Shown here: positions 8,032 through 17,900 of the stretch, in pieces | Position numbering within the stretch: the first letter of the stretch is position 1 | How the letters are laid out: each line of letters starts with the position of its first letter | Source of the DNA: Postechiella sp039985655 | Lineage (GTDB): Bacteria > Bacteroidota > Bacteroidia > Flavobacteriales > Flavobacteriaceae | DNA length: 64,000 nt | Direction of reading: 5' to 3' | NCBI GenBank assembly: GCA_039985655.1 | Contig: JBDWSF010000032.1 | Coordinates: forward strand, 62,001 to 126,000 | The notes under the pieces: generated by a model | Told to the model about the DNA's origin: nothing | What the model saw: the letters and a program-made list of their open reading frames with translations, nothing else | The model's database searches: none | Translations under genes and position numbers: made by a program

Positions 8032-9375
8032 ATGAGCAGCAGAAGACATTTTATTAAAAAAGCAGCAGCAGGAACAGCAGGGATAGCTCTAGCAGGTACA
8101 GCAAATGCAATGACAGCAAAAAGTTATTCGAAAATTATAGGGTCTAACGATCGTATTCATGTTGCTATTCAAGGTTTAGGAAGACGTTATAATGCTTATT
8201 TAGGGGCTATTGCAGCAAAAGAAAGTAATGTAGAATTACTTTATTTATGCGATGTCATGAAAAGCCAGAGAGATAGTGCTGCAGGAGTAGTATCAAAAGT
8301 TTTAAAGAATAAACCTATTCTAGAAAATGATATTCGTAAAATAATTAACGATAAGAATGTTGATGCTATATTTATGGCAACACCAGATCATTGGCATGCA
8401 CCAGGAGCTTGTATGGCTATGCAGGCAGGAAAACATGTGTATTTAGAAAAGCCATGCAGTCATAACCCAAGAGAAGGCGAGTTATTAGTGGCATATCAGC
8501 AAAAATATAACAAGATGGTACAAATGGGGAACCAGCAACGTTCTTCATCTCAATCTCAAGAAATAATTAATGATATCCATAATGGAATTATTGGAGATGT
8601 GTATGAAGCTACAGCTTTTTATACCAGTAAAAGAGGTCGTGTTCCTAACCCTGTAGAAGCAAATCCGCCAGAAGGGTTGGATTGGGAGCTTTTTCAAGGA
8701 CCAGCACCAAGAAAAGCATATACTCATGATACTTGGAACTATAATTGGCATTGGTATGGATGGGATTATGGTACTGCAGAAATGGGAAATAATGCAACAC
8801 ACGAATTAGATATAGCGCGTTGGGCGTTGGATGTAAAATACCCAGAACGTGTGGATGTAAATGCAGGTAAATTTCATTATAAAGATGACGGTTGGGAAAT
8901 GTATGATACTATGGAAGCTACTTTTGAATTTTCTGGTAATAGAAGAATTAAATGGGATGGACAAAGTAGAAATGGTTACAGTAAATTTGGAGCAGGTAGA
9001 GGTACTATCATTTACGGCTCTAAAGGTTGTGTTTTTATAGATCGAGATGGTTACAAGTTATTTAACCAAAAAGGAGAAGTACTAAAAGAAAATATTGTGA
9101 AAGGAATAGAGTCTGGAAACTCGCTTGGAGGCGGTGGTCAACTTTCAACTTCTCATACCTTAAACTTTTTTGATGCAATAAGAGGAAAAGCAGCGTTAAC
9201 ATCTCCAATAGAACAGGGTGTTATTAGTCAGATGCTTACGCATTATGCTAATATTGCATCAAGGATAGATGATGCTTTTGAAGTTGATGAGAATACTGGA
9301 AGAATATTTAATAGAGAGGCTATGAATTTATGGTCTAGAACTTACGAGCCAGGTTGGGATATTAAACCTGTTTAA
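8032..9375 (+). CDS. Tat-exported Gfo/Idh/MocA-family oxidoreductase
   Basis: This 447-residue protein has a twin-arginine signal (SSRRHFIKKAAAG, residues 2-14, then a hydrophobic stretch and ANA). It continues with a Rossmann domain (QGLGRR at 47-52, TPDHWH at 117-122), the family motif EKP with Lys140, and a C-terminal domain with His257 and Asp260 (NNATHELDIARW) as likely catalytic residues. Tat export fits a protein that carries a tightly bound nicotinamide cofactor when folded. Secreted members are thought to oxidise glycosides to 3-keto-glycosides for DUF1080 partners, and the adjacent double-DUF1080 gene supports that role here. The terminal electron acceptor is not evident in the window. 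The gene ends before a 150-bp palindromic repeat. Confidence 0.85.
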   Translation: MSSRRHFIKKAAAGTAGIALAGTANAMTAKSYSKIIGSNDRIHVAIQGLGRRYNAYLGAIAAKESNVELLYLCDVMKSQRDSAAGVVSKVLKNKPILENDIRKIINDKNVDAIFMATPDHWHAPGACMAMQAGKHVYLEKPCSHNPREGELLVAYQQKYNKMVQMGNQQRSSSQSQEIINDIHNGIIGDVYEATAFYTSKRGRVPNPVEANPPEGLDWELFQGPAPRKAYTHDTWNYNWHWYGWDYGTAEMGNNATHELDIARWALDVKYPERVDVNAGKFHYKDDGWEMYDTMEATFEFSGNRRIKWDGQSRNGYSKFGAGRGTIIYGSKGCVFIDRDGYKLFNQKGEVLKENIVKGIESGNSLGGGGQLSTSHTLNFFDAIRGKAALTSPIEQGVISQMLTHYANIASRIDDAFEVDENTGRIFNREAMNLWSRTYEPGWDIKPV

Positions 9376-9425
9376 TTTAAGTTTTTTAACTATTTTAGAA
9401 TTTTAGGAAGTCTAAATATTGAAGA

Positions 9426-9575
9426 GGTTTAAACTTTTTTAATTGAAGCGAGAAATAGCTGTTTTATGGACAATTGAAGCATTTTTTGCGATTCATAGTA
9501 GCACTATGGAGCAATAAAAAAGAGAAAATTGAGCGAAAAAGAGCATTTTATAGCCAATTGAAAAAAGTTTAAATC
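9426..9575. repeat. 150-bp imperfect palindrome, MITE/REP-like intergenic element
   Basis: The outer arms GGTTTAAACTTTTTT (from 9426) and AAAAAAGTTTAAATC (to 9575) are inverted copies. Complementarity continues with gaps to the centre, where CATAGT (9494-9499) faces ACTATG (9503-9508) around AGC. It lies between the oxidoreductase gene and the GH78 gene in the same orientation. It may act as a long RNA hairpin that attenuates GH78 transcription. No ORF fits inside it, so it would be non-autonomous if mobile. Confidence 0.75.
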
Positions 9576-9622
9576 ACTTTATTGTATGAATTATCAAAAA
9601 TTAATTATAATAATTGTTTAAA

Positions 9623-11848
9623 ATGAGGTATTTACAACAACGCGATTTATTAAAAAATAAAGCGCGTTTTGCGTTTTTTATGACTTTAATTTTATGTTTT
9701 AATTGCAATGAAGCTAAAAAGGCAGGAACAGAAACAAATGAAAACGGTCCAAAGGACTTAACTGTGGAATACATACGAGAGCCGTCACGTGTTTTAATTA
9801 TAGATGCTAATCCAGAATTTGGATGGACTGTACCAAATTCTGCGATTTTTCAAACGGCTTATCAGATATTGATAGCGTCTTCAGAAGAATTACTTGAAAA
9901 TAACACAGGAGATATTTGGGATTCAGAAAAGGTAGTTGCAAATGGATCTAGCGATGTTTCGTATAAAGGCGAGCCGTTAGAAATTGGTGAAATATTTTTT
10001 TGGAAGGTTAAAATTTGGAATAAGGATAATAAAGAGACAGCATATTCTACAATACAATCCTTTAAAACTGGTAAAGTTGAAAATATAATAACTACGGCGA
10101 ATAGTTTTCAAACAGATAGTATTAAGCCAATAAAAATCAAGGAAACATCCCAAGGTTCATATTTTATAGATTTTGGAAAAGCTGCTTTTGCAAACCTTCA
10201 ATTTCAATATAAAACAAAAGAAAATGATACGCTCATTGTTCATATTGGTGAGCAGATAATAGATGGTAAAATAAATAGAGATCCACAAGGTAACATTCGT
10301 TATAAAGAAGTTAAGGTTCCTGTGAATCCACAAAAGCGACACTATATATTGCCCATAGAACCAGATAAGAGAAATACTAAGGCAGGAGCTATTATTTTAC
10401 CAGACTCATTTCCTGTGGTATTACCTTTTAGATATGCAGAGATTGAAGGTGTAAAAGAAACTGTTTCTAAGAATGATTTTACTCAGTTAGCATATCATAG
10501 TTATTGGAAAGACGATACAAGTCATTTTAAAAGCTCAGATTCAATACTTAATCAGGTTTGGGATTTGTGTAAGTATTCTATAAAGGCAACTACTTTTGCT
10601 GGTGTATATGTTGATGGAGATAGAGAACGTATTCCTTACGAAGCTGATGCATATTTAAATCAATTAAGTCATTATACAACAGATAGAGAATATGCTATAG
10701 GACGTCAAACCATAGAATATTTTATGGAGAACCCTACATGGCCAACCGAGTGGCAATTGCATGTTGCGCTTATGTTTCATGCCGATTATATGTATACGGG
10801 TAATACGGAGCTTATAGAACGGTATTATGAGAAGTTAAAGCATAAAACTTTAGTGGAGTTAAGACGAGAAGATGGATTAGTAAGTTCTTTGAAAGCGACT
10901 CCAGAATTTATGAAAAAATTAGGTTTTAAGAGTCCTAAAGCCGAATTAAGAGATATCGTAGATTGGCCGCCAGCACAAAAAGATACAGGTTGGAAATTAG
11001 CAACTGCAGAAGGCGAACGAGATGGTTTTGTTTTTACACCAATTAATACGGTTATAAATTGTTTGTATTATAGAAATGTAGAGATCATGTCGGAGTTTGC
11101 AAAATTACTTAATAAACCAGAAGACGAACAATTTTATACCGATTTAGCGGTAAAAGTAAAAAAGTCTATCAATGAGAAATTATTAGATAAAGAAAAAGGT
11201 TTTTATACTGATGGTGAAGATACAAATCATGCTTCAGTACATTCAAATATGATGGCTTTAGCGTTTAATATTGTGCCAAAAGAGCATATTAAATCGGTAG
11301 CAGCTTTTATTAAAACCAGAGGATTGGCTTGTAGTGTTTATGGTGCGCAATATTTACTAGAAGCTTTATATAATGCAAATGAAAGCGAATATGCTTTAAG
11401 TTTAATGACTTCAACTGAAACTCGAAGTTGGTATAACATGATTAGAATTGGTTCGACGATAGCACTTGAAGCTTGGGATATGAAATATAAACCAAATTCA
11501 GATTGGAATCATGCTTGGGGAGCTGTTCCTGCAAATGCAATTCCGCGTGGGCTGTGGGGCATAAAACCAAAAACAGCAGGGTTTTCTATAGCTTCTATAA
11601 AACCTCAAATGGGAACGTTAAAAACAAGTACTATAACGGTACCGACTATTAAAGGAGCGATTAAAGCCGAGTATGTTTCTCAAAGTGATAAAAATGAAAA
11701 ATACACTATTGAAATTCCTGCAAATATGACAGCAGAATTTGAAGTTAAGAACTTCGTAAAAGTCACCTTAAATGGAGAAGAAGTCGATGTTAATTCAGGG
11801 GTTATTCAATTAAGCCCAGGAGAAAGTGTTTTAGAAGTGTCTAATTAA
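9623..11848 (+). CDS. GH78-type alpha-L-rhamnosidase, lipoprotein
   Basis: This is a 741-residue exported lipoprotein. I start it at the ATG at 9623; an in-frame TTG nine bases upstream is less likely. The signal peptide ends in LCFNC. N-terminal beta domains (about 40-290) precede an (alpha/alpha)6 barrel (about 300-650). The barrel carries DGDRERIPYEADAYL with Asp331, Asp333 and Glu335 in the catalytic-acid region, and Glu616 in the EAWD stretch before SDWNHAWGAVPANAIPRGL, the second catalytic glutamate region. A C-terminal beta domain ends the protein. GH78 enzymes remove terminal alpha-L-rhamnose by inversion. The rhamnose released could enter the sugar-acid operon at the left of the window. 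It is separated from the DUF1080 operon by the palindromic repeat and may have only read-through transcription. Confidence 0.85.
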   Translation: MRYLQQRDLLKNKARFAFFMTLILCFNCNEAKKAGTETNENGPKDLTVEYIREPSRVLIIDANPEFGWTVPNSAIFQTAYQILIASSEELLENNTGDIWDSEKVVANGSSDVSYKGEPLEIGEIFFWKVKIWNKDNKETAYSTIQSFKTGKVENIITTANSFQTDSIKPIKIKETSQGSYFIDFGKAAFANLQFQYKTKENDTLIVHIGEQIIDGKINRDPQGNIRYKEVKVPVNPQKRHYILPIEPDKRNTKAGAIILPDSFPVVLPFRYAEIEGVKETVSKNDFTQLAYHSYWKDDTSHFKSSDSILNQVWDLCKYSIKATTFAGVYVDGDRERIPYEADAYLNQLSHYTTDREYAIGRQTIEYFMENPTWPTEWQLHVALMFHADYMYTGNTELIERYYEKLKHKTLVELRREDGLVSSLKATPEFMKKLGFKSPKAELRDIVDWPPAQKDTGWKLATAEGERDGFVFTPINTVINCLYYRNVEIMSEFAKLLNKPEDEQFYTDLAVKVKKSINEKLLDKEKGFYTDGEDTNHASVHSNMMALAFNIVPKEHIKSVAAFIKTRGLACSVYGAQYLLEALYNANESEYALSLMTSTETRSWYNMIRIGSTIALEAWDMKYKPNSDWNHAWGAVPANAIPRGLWGIKPKTAGFSIASIKPQMGTLKTSTITVPTIKGAIKAEYVSQSDKNEKYTIEIPANMTAEFEVKNFVKVTLNGEEVDVNSGVIQLSPGESVLEVSN

Positions 11849-11908
11849 TTGATAATAAAATAATTCAATTAAGATTTACTTCTGGAGGATTTTCGTTTTT
11901 AAATTGTC

Positions 11909-11928
11909 ATTCCTGTGAAAACAGGAAT
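11909..11928. repeat. Short REP-like hairpin with GAAA loop
   Basis: ATTCCTGT, GAAA, ACAGGAAT forms a perfect 8-bp stem. It resembles the widespread ATTCC...GGAAT type of intergenic repeat (dRS3-like). It lies 60 bp past the GH78 stop, ahead of the stronger terminator. Confidence 0.5.
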
Positions 11929-11997
11929 CTATATATCTATTATAGTGTGAAACCTAACGTAGATATTAATATGTCTTGATTATCAATCAGTTATTGT

Positions 11998-12038
11998 AAA
12001 GCTATAAGGTTTTAAAAACCTTATAGCTTTATTTTTTT
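11998..12038 (+). terminator. Strong terminator after the GH78 gene
   Basis: AAAGCTATAAGGTTTT and its exact 16-base inverse complement meet at 11998-12030, followed by ATTTTTTT. The T-run is on the plus strand, so it serves the GH78 gene. It lies between convergent genes, and the minus-strand symporter gene ends at 12181. Nothing else was seen in the 11849-12180 gap. Confidence 0.85.
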
Positions 12039-12180
12039 CCAATGAAAAATTTAATCTAGCCTTGATTTATGAATTTCTGTTTTCACATGAATGATAAATA
12101 TATTCGAATCAAAAGAATTTTATTCTTTCTAAAACTAAACGTATCAATCTTATAATTATTTTATCTTTAGAGTATTGTTA

Positions 12181-13755
12181 TTACGATAACAATACATAAA
12201 TTAAAATAGTTAAAAACACGAGTATAAATCCTGCTATATTTACTTTAGACCATGATTTTTCTTCAATATCTTTATCTACATAAGGATTAATACGGTAGTC
12301 TTTTTCAGCATATTTAGATACTAAAAACATAATAATAAAATTGAGAACAAATTCAATACCCCATAAATGCACAAAGTGAATATCTAAATCTAAAATAAAT
12401 GTGGTTAGTATATAAAAGGTGAATCCAAAAAATAATCCGGCTTTGGCGCCTTTGGTCGTAATCTGTTTAAAAAATATTCCTGCTATGATTACAGATGAAA
12501 TTGGAATGAAGAATATGCCGTTTAATTGTTGTAAAAGTTGATATAAGCCTTCTGGAGCATATGCTACCATAGGTGCTACGACAATGGCAATTATAGCTAA
12601 AACTACCGAAGATATTTTTCCGTATTTCACCAATTTTGAATCCGATGCGTTTTTATCAATTAGTTTTTTATAGATGTCTAAGCAAAAAATGGTACTTGCA
12701 GAATTTAAAACACTATTAAATGTACTTAAAACAGCACCTAAAATTACAGCAGCAAAAAAGCCGTAGAGGTAAGTCGGTAATACTTTTTTTACCAACATAG
12801 GGTATATTAAATCAGGTGTGTCGTAAAACTGGTCTTGAAAATAATAAAATGCAATTAACCCTGGTAATACAATTATGGCAGGGACAAATAGTTTTAAAAC
12901 TCCTGTATAAATAAGACCCTTTTGAGCTTCAACTAAATTTTTAGCACCGAAAGCACGTTGAATAATAGCTTGATTCATTCCCCAGAAATACAATTGGTTA
13001 ATCATTAGGCCTGTAAATAATACTGAGAAAGGAAGCACAGAATCGGGTTTTCCAATAATGTCAAATTTATCTGGAGCAAAATCATATACGGTACTTAAGC
13101 CATCAAACATATTGCCATTTCCTATTTGATAGAGTGCAATTGCAGGAATTAATAGACCACCAAGCATCAATCCAATTCCGTTTATAGAATCTGAATAAGC
13201 AACCGCTTTTAATCCTCCAAAAATGGCATATAATGAACCAATAATACCAATAACCAAAACCGTGTAAATTAAAGATTGTTCTTTCGAAATGCCAAACATA
13301 TTAGAAAAATCGAAAACACTTTCAATATTTATAGCCCCAGTATATAAAACAATAGGAAGCAAAGTGATAACGAACGAAGACATAAGTAAAAGCGCGACTA
13401 TAGAACGTATAGCACCATCAAACCGCCTTTCTAAAAATTCTGGAATGGTGGTTAATCCCATTTTCATAAATTTGGGAATAAAGTAAATAGCTGCAATTAC
13501 TAGAGCTATTGCTGAAGTGACTTCCCAAGCTATAACAATAATGCCGTTTTTATAAGAACTACCATTCATCCCAATTAAATGCTCGGTAGAAATATTAGTA
13601 AGAATCATTGAACCTGCTATAATAGGTCCAGTTAAACTTTTACCAGCTAAAAAATAACCTTTTGAGGTTGTGAATTTATCTTTTCGAAGTTTATAAGTCG
13701 TATAGAATATGACGAATAGTGTAAATCCGAAAAAGCCTAAATAAGTATATAACAT
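12181..13755 (-). CDS. Sodium:solute symporter (SSS/SGLT family), probable myo-inositol or related transporter
   Basis: This 524-residue inner-membrane protein has about 14 predicted transmembrane helices and the LeuT-like SSS fold. Family stretches include an early unwound-helix region (MILTNISTEHLIGMNG), the IYGLKA-like segment IFGGLKAVAYSDSINGIGLM, MNQAIIQRAFGAKN, and AVILGAVLSTFNSVLNSASTIF with the small hydroxyl residues typical of the Na2 site. It is 32 bp downstream of the inositol oxygenase gene in the same operon, and that operon starts from a shared-operator promoter. By context its solute is most likely myo-inositol, though SGLT-like proteins also carry hexoses and uronates. Sequence alone does not settle specificity. 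Confidence 0.85.
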   Translation of the reverse strand: MLYTYLGFFGFTLFVIFYTTYKLRKDKFTTSKGYFLAGKSLTGPIIAGSMILTNISTEHLIGMNGSSYKNGIIVIAWEVTSAIALVIAAIYFIPKFMKMGLTTIPEFLERRFDGAIRSIVALLLMSSFVITLLPIVLYTGAINIESVFDFSNMFGISKEQSLIYTVLVIGIIGSLYAIFGGLKAVAYSDSINGIGLMLGGLLIPAIALYQIGNGNMFDGLSTVYDFAPDKFDIIGKPDSVLPFSVLFTGLMINQLYFWGMNQAIIQRAFGAKNLVEAQKGLIYTGVLKLFVPAIIVLPGLIAFYYFQDQFYDTPDLIYPMLVKKVLPTYLYGFFAAVILGAVLSTFNSVLNSASTIFCLDIYKKLIDKNASDSKLVKYGKISSVVLAIIAIVVAPMVAYAPEGLYQLLQQLNGIFFIPISSVIIAGIFFKQITTKGAKAGLFFGFTFYILTTFILDLDIHFVHLWGIEFVLNFIIMFLVSKYAEKDYRINPYVDKDIEEKSWSKVNIAGFILVFLTILIYVLLS

Positions 13756-13787
13756 TGCAAACGGTCGTTTAGTTAGTTGGTGTTAGT

Positions 13788-14657
13788 TTAAAACTTTAAT
13801 GTATCTGGTAGGTATTTTTTTACTAATTCTTCATAATAAGGTTTAAGAGCTTTAACATCTGGTTTTACAGGTGCTTTGGTATATAAATCGTATGGATTAA
13901 ATTTCTTGACCCATTCAAACATTTCAATGTCTTTTTCATTCATTAAATGCATGTAATCTTCTTCACGGTGTTGCGAATAAAATGAGTGATACCTTATAAT
14001 ATATAAAGCAGGTTCTGGTAGATAATCCTTTAATATCTGATATAAATATTCATCATGTCCCCAGCTCATTTTTACATTATCTAGTCCACAATTAGGAGAA
14101 TAAATACCATATTTAGTATTGTATTTTGGGTTTGAATAATCGGGATTGTCTTTAAAGAATTCGGGATATACAATGGTTTCTGAAAATTTGCATCCAACAG
14201 GAAAAGTGTCTCCAACGACTGCCCATTGCGGTTCGTCAAACAAACATAACACTTTACCTATGTCGTGTATAAAACCAGTAAGCACAAACCAATCGGGTTG
14301 ACCGTCGGCACGAATAGCCTCAGATGTTTGTAATAAATGTTGAAGTTGATCTAAATCAATATCTGGGTCACTATCATCTACCAATGTGTTTAAAAAATCT
14401 ACAGCTTCCCAAAGTGACATTTCTTTTTTGTCAAACTTTAAAAACTCATCTTCTTTTTTGCAAACAAAATCATAAGTTTGGTTGATGTGATTTATTCTAT
14501 AAAACTCCTTTACAGTTTCTAAACGTTCAGAATCAACATAATTTCTAAATTCTTCTTTTTCTTTTTTTGTGTCTTCTGGATTAGGATAACGCTCTTTTAA
14601 GTTGTCTTCCCAATCGTCTACATTTTCCATGGGGTTATTGTTTGTTATGTCTTTCAT
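13788..14657 (-). CDS. myo-Inositol oxygenase
   Basis: This 289-residue protein matches the inositol oxygenase family over its whole length. The six di-iron ligands of the animal enzyme are recognisable at His107, His131-Asp132 (FIHDIGK), His201 (SWGHDEY), His224 (RYHSFY) and Asp257 (NPYDLYTK). Spacings are close to those of the mouse protein, and the last pair is exactly 33 residues apart. The substrate-contacting region VGDTFPVGC and YSPNCGLDNV is also present. The enzyme uses O2 to turn myo-inositol into D-glucuronate in the cytoplasm. It leads an operon with a symporter and has its own copy of the direct-repeat promoter, so it belongs to the same regulon as the SusC/SusD operon 340 bp away. 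Bacterial inositol oxygenases are less usual than the inositol dehydrogenase route. Confidence 0.93.
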   Translation of the reverse strand: MKDITNNNPMENVDDWEDNLKERYPNPEDTKKEKEEFRNYVDSERLETVKEFYRINHINQTYDFVCKKEDEFLKFDKKEMSLWEAVDFLNTLVDDSDPDIDLDQLQHLLQTSEAIRADGQPDWFVLTGFIHDIGKVLCLFDEPQWAVVGDTFPVGCKFSETIVYPEFFKDNPDYSNPKYNTKYGIYSPNCGLDNVKMSWGHDEYLYQILKDYLPEPALYIIRYHSFYSQHREEDYMHLMNEKDIEMFEWVKKFNPYDLYTKAPVKPDVKALKPYYEELVKKYLPDTLKF

Positions 14658-14700
14658 CTTAACCTGTATTTATAATAATGTTCTTCTAAGAATTAGTTAA

Positions 14701-14755
14701 CCAAGGTATTATTTATTACTTTTTTTATGATGGACTAAAAATTCAAAAAGATGGA
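14701..14755 (-). promoter_or_regulatory. Promoter with direct-repeat operator, inositol oxygenase/symporter operon
   Basis: On the minus strand TCCAT occurs at 14755-14751 and again at 14734-14730, 21 bp apart, with TTTTTGAAT between. TACCTTGG follows after exactly 21 bp (14708-14701). The layout is the same as at 6564 and 14882. The start codon of the oxygenase is about 44 bp downstream. Confidence 0.7.
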
Positions 14756-14881
14756 CAAAATTAACAGATCGTAATGATTCATTATTAATTATGTATAATC
14801 CAAATTTTAAATTTATACTAAAAAAGAAGTTTAAGGTTTTGCAAAATGTAGTGATGTTAATTAATTGATTTAAAATGTTTT

Positions 14882-14936
14882 TCCATGTTTTTGAATAGAA
14901 TGTCCATTCCAAGAAGAAGCTACTACACTAATTTTA
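14882..14936 (+). promoter_or_regulatory. Promoter with direct-repeat operator, SusC/SusD operon
   Basis: TCCAT at 14882-14886 and at 14903-14907 are 21 bp apart with TTTTTGAAT between. TAATTTTA at 14929-14936 begins exactly 21 bp after the second repeat. The SusC start is 60 bp further on. This site and the divergent one at 14701-14755 together fill the 14658-14996 gap. Confidence 0.7.
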
Positions 14937-14996
14937 ACAAAATATTAATAACTATATAAACAAGACTAAATTAATTATTAACTAAACAAATTAAAA

Positions 14997-17900
14997 ATGG
15001 AAAAACTTAAAGTCTTATTAATTGCCTTACTTATAGGTTTTACAGGTACTTCGTGGGCACAAAAGAAATTGTCTGGTGTAGTAACTGATGTGCAAAGCAT
15101 GCCTATTCCAGGAGTTAATGTCCTTGTTAAAGGTACCGCAACTGGCGCTGCTACAGATTTTGATGGGAATTACTCGATTAAGTGTAGTAAAGGAGATGTT
15201 TTGGTATTCTCTTATTTGGGGTATCAGACTAAGGAAATTGCTTTTAATGGGCAATCGTCTTTAAATGTTCAATTAGAAGAAGACTCTTCGCAACTAGATG
15301 AAGTTGTTGTAATTGGTTATGGAGCTGTTAAAAGAACAGATTTAACTGGAGCTGTAGCATCTTTAAGTGCTGCGAACATAACAGAGCAAAAGAAAACTGA
15401 TATTGGTCAAGCTTTGCAAGGTAGAGTAGCTGGTGTAGATGTTAGGTCACTCAGTAATAAGCCAGGTGCTCCATTAAGTATTAGAATTAGGGGAAATACG
15501 GCTGTTAGAAATGACGATTATGTAGGTCGTGATGGAGCAAGTGATGATCCAACAGTCGATCGTGCAAAACCTTTATATGTTGTAGATGGTGTGTTTTTTG
15601 AAGACATCAATATTTTAAATCCTGCAGATATTCAGCAAATGGATATTTTAAAAGATGCTTCTGCAACCGCTATTTATGGGTCACGTGGAGCTAATGGTGT
15701 TGTGATTATTACAACTAAAAATGGTGTTGAAGGTAAAACAGTGTTTACATATGAGGCAACTATGGGGATACGTTCAGTAACAAATGAGCCTGATTATTTT
15801 ACTGGTGATGAATATTTAGAGTTTGTGAATGATGCTGTAAGAAGTGAACAATTTGAGAACCTTTTTAATTCAGGGACACCTACTGTGGCTGATTATAATA
15901 ATATTGATATAAGTGCGCTAATTTCAAATGAAATACAACCAGGGAGCGAAGCAAATAATGCAGCAACCAGAAACTATACTAATTGGAGAAAAGATTATCA
16001 AAAAACTGGTATTCAAACGAGTCATAATTTAGGTATGTCTGGTGGTGCTAATGGTTTAGTTTATAATGGTAGTATAGGTTATTTAAGTGATGAAGGTGTT
16101 ATTGGAATAGAGGCTTTTGAACGTTACAATTTAAGTGTTTCACTTTCTAAAAGAGTATCAGATAAATTAACAGTAGGTTTAAAAACATATTTAGCTTTTT
16201 CTGAACGTGAAGAAGGTAGTAGAGAGTTATATAGAAGTACACAACGATTACCACCAACAGTAAACTCTTTCGATGATGATGGAAATATTATATTATTTCC
16301 AGATCTACAAGATGATCGTTTTACTAATCCATACTATGATGCTAATGGAGAATGGAGAGTTAATACCAAATCTTTGGATGTTATAGCTAATGTGTTTTTA
16401 AATTATAAACCTACAGATTGGGTAAGCTTTAAAACACAGTTTGCTCCTAACATAAAGAATACTAGATTTGGAGAATATAGAGGGTTGTTTACAAAAGCGG
16501 CTCGTAATGATCCAAGTAGAACCAGAGCGATTTATAATTCGTTTTTTAACACGTCTTATACATGGGATAATATTGCAGATTTTAATTTTGATCTTACAGA
16601 AGGGCATAATTTAAAAGCAACACTTATTTCTTCGGTGTATTACAATCAACGTGAAAAAAGTGAAATTGAGGTTCGAAATTTTGATACAGATGCTTATTTA
16701 TTTTATAATACAGGAGCTGGTTTAGATACACCAAGAGATTATAATTCTGATTATGTAAAAGAAACATTAGCATCATTTGCAGGAAGATTAAATTATAACA
16801 TTCTAGATAAATATCTTTTTACTTTTACAGGTAGATATGATGGGTCATCTAAATTAGCGCCAGATAATAAATGGGCCTTTTTTCCATCTGCAGCTTTTGC
16901 ATGGAAAGTCATAGAGGAAGATTTTATACAAAATACAGATTGGTTAAGTAATTTAAAATTACGTTTAAGTTATGGTGAATCTGGAAACGATACATCTGCT
17001 GAAGCTTACGGTACTCTAGCTTTTCTAGGTAATAATGATTATTTGTTTGGAGGCAACCTAACAAATGGGGTTACTGTATCTGGATTTCCTAATTTTGGTT
17101 TAGGGTGGGAGCGTTCTAAAGAATTTAATGTTGGTTTAGATTTAGGAATTCTACAAAATAAAATACGATTAGGTTTAGAAGTATATAATAAAAAGACCGT
17201 AGGAAGTATTTTTGATAGGCTATTATCACCAATTACTGGGTATGCTGATACCGTTGGTAATTTTGCTTCTGTACGTAACAGTGGTGTTGAAATCACTTTA
17301 AATACACGTAACATACAAACTGATAATTTTAGTTGGACTACCGATATTAATTTTGCTAGAAATAAAAATGAGATTTTGAAGTTAGAAGGGGATTTAGAAT
17401 TAATTCCTTACGAGAATCATGGTGTTTTACAAATAGGACAACCTGCAGATGCTATTTGGGCTTATGAAAAAATTGGTATTTGGCAATTGGATGAAACAGC
17501 TGAAGCTGATGTATACAATAGTACTCCTGGTCGGTATAAGTTTAGAGATGTTAATGATGATGGTGTATTGAATGATGAAGATAAAGTAGTCTTAGGTCAA
17601 TTATCTCCAGACTGGACAGCAGGTATGACGAATACTTTTAGATATAAAAATCTAGACCTTTCGGTTCAGGTTTATACAAGGCAAGGTAGTTTTGGACATT
17701 CAGAATTTAATCAGCTTTCTGTGCCATGGCAAGGAGATGATGCTAAATTTAATAAGGTAGACTTAGATTATTGGACGCCTAATAATCCAGACTCTCAAAA
17801 CCCAGCATTAGTATATGGTGCAAATGACGATTATTATTATACCGATTTTGATTTTGTGAAAATTGGTAATATAGGTTTAGGGTATCAATTTTCTCAGGAG

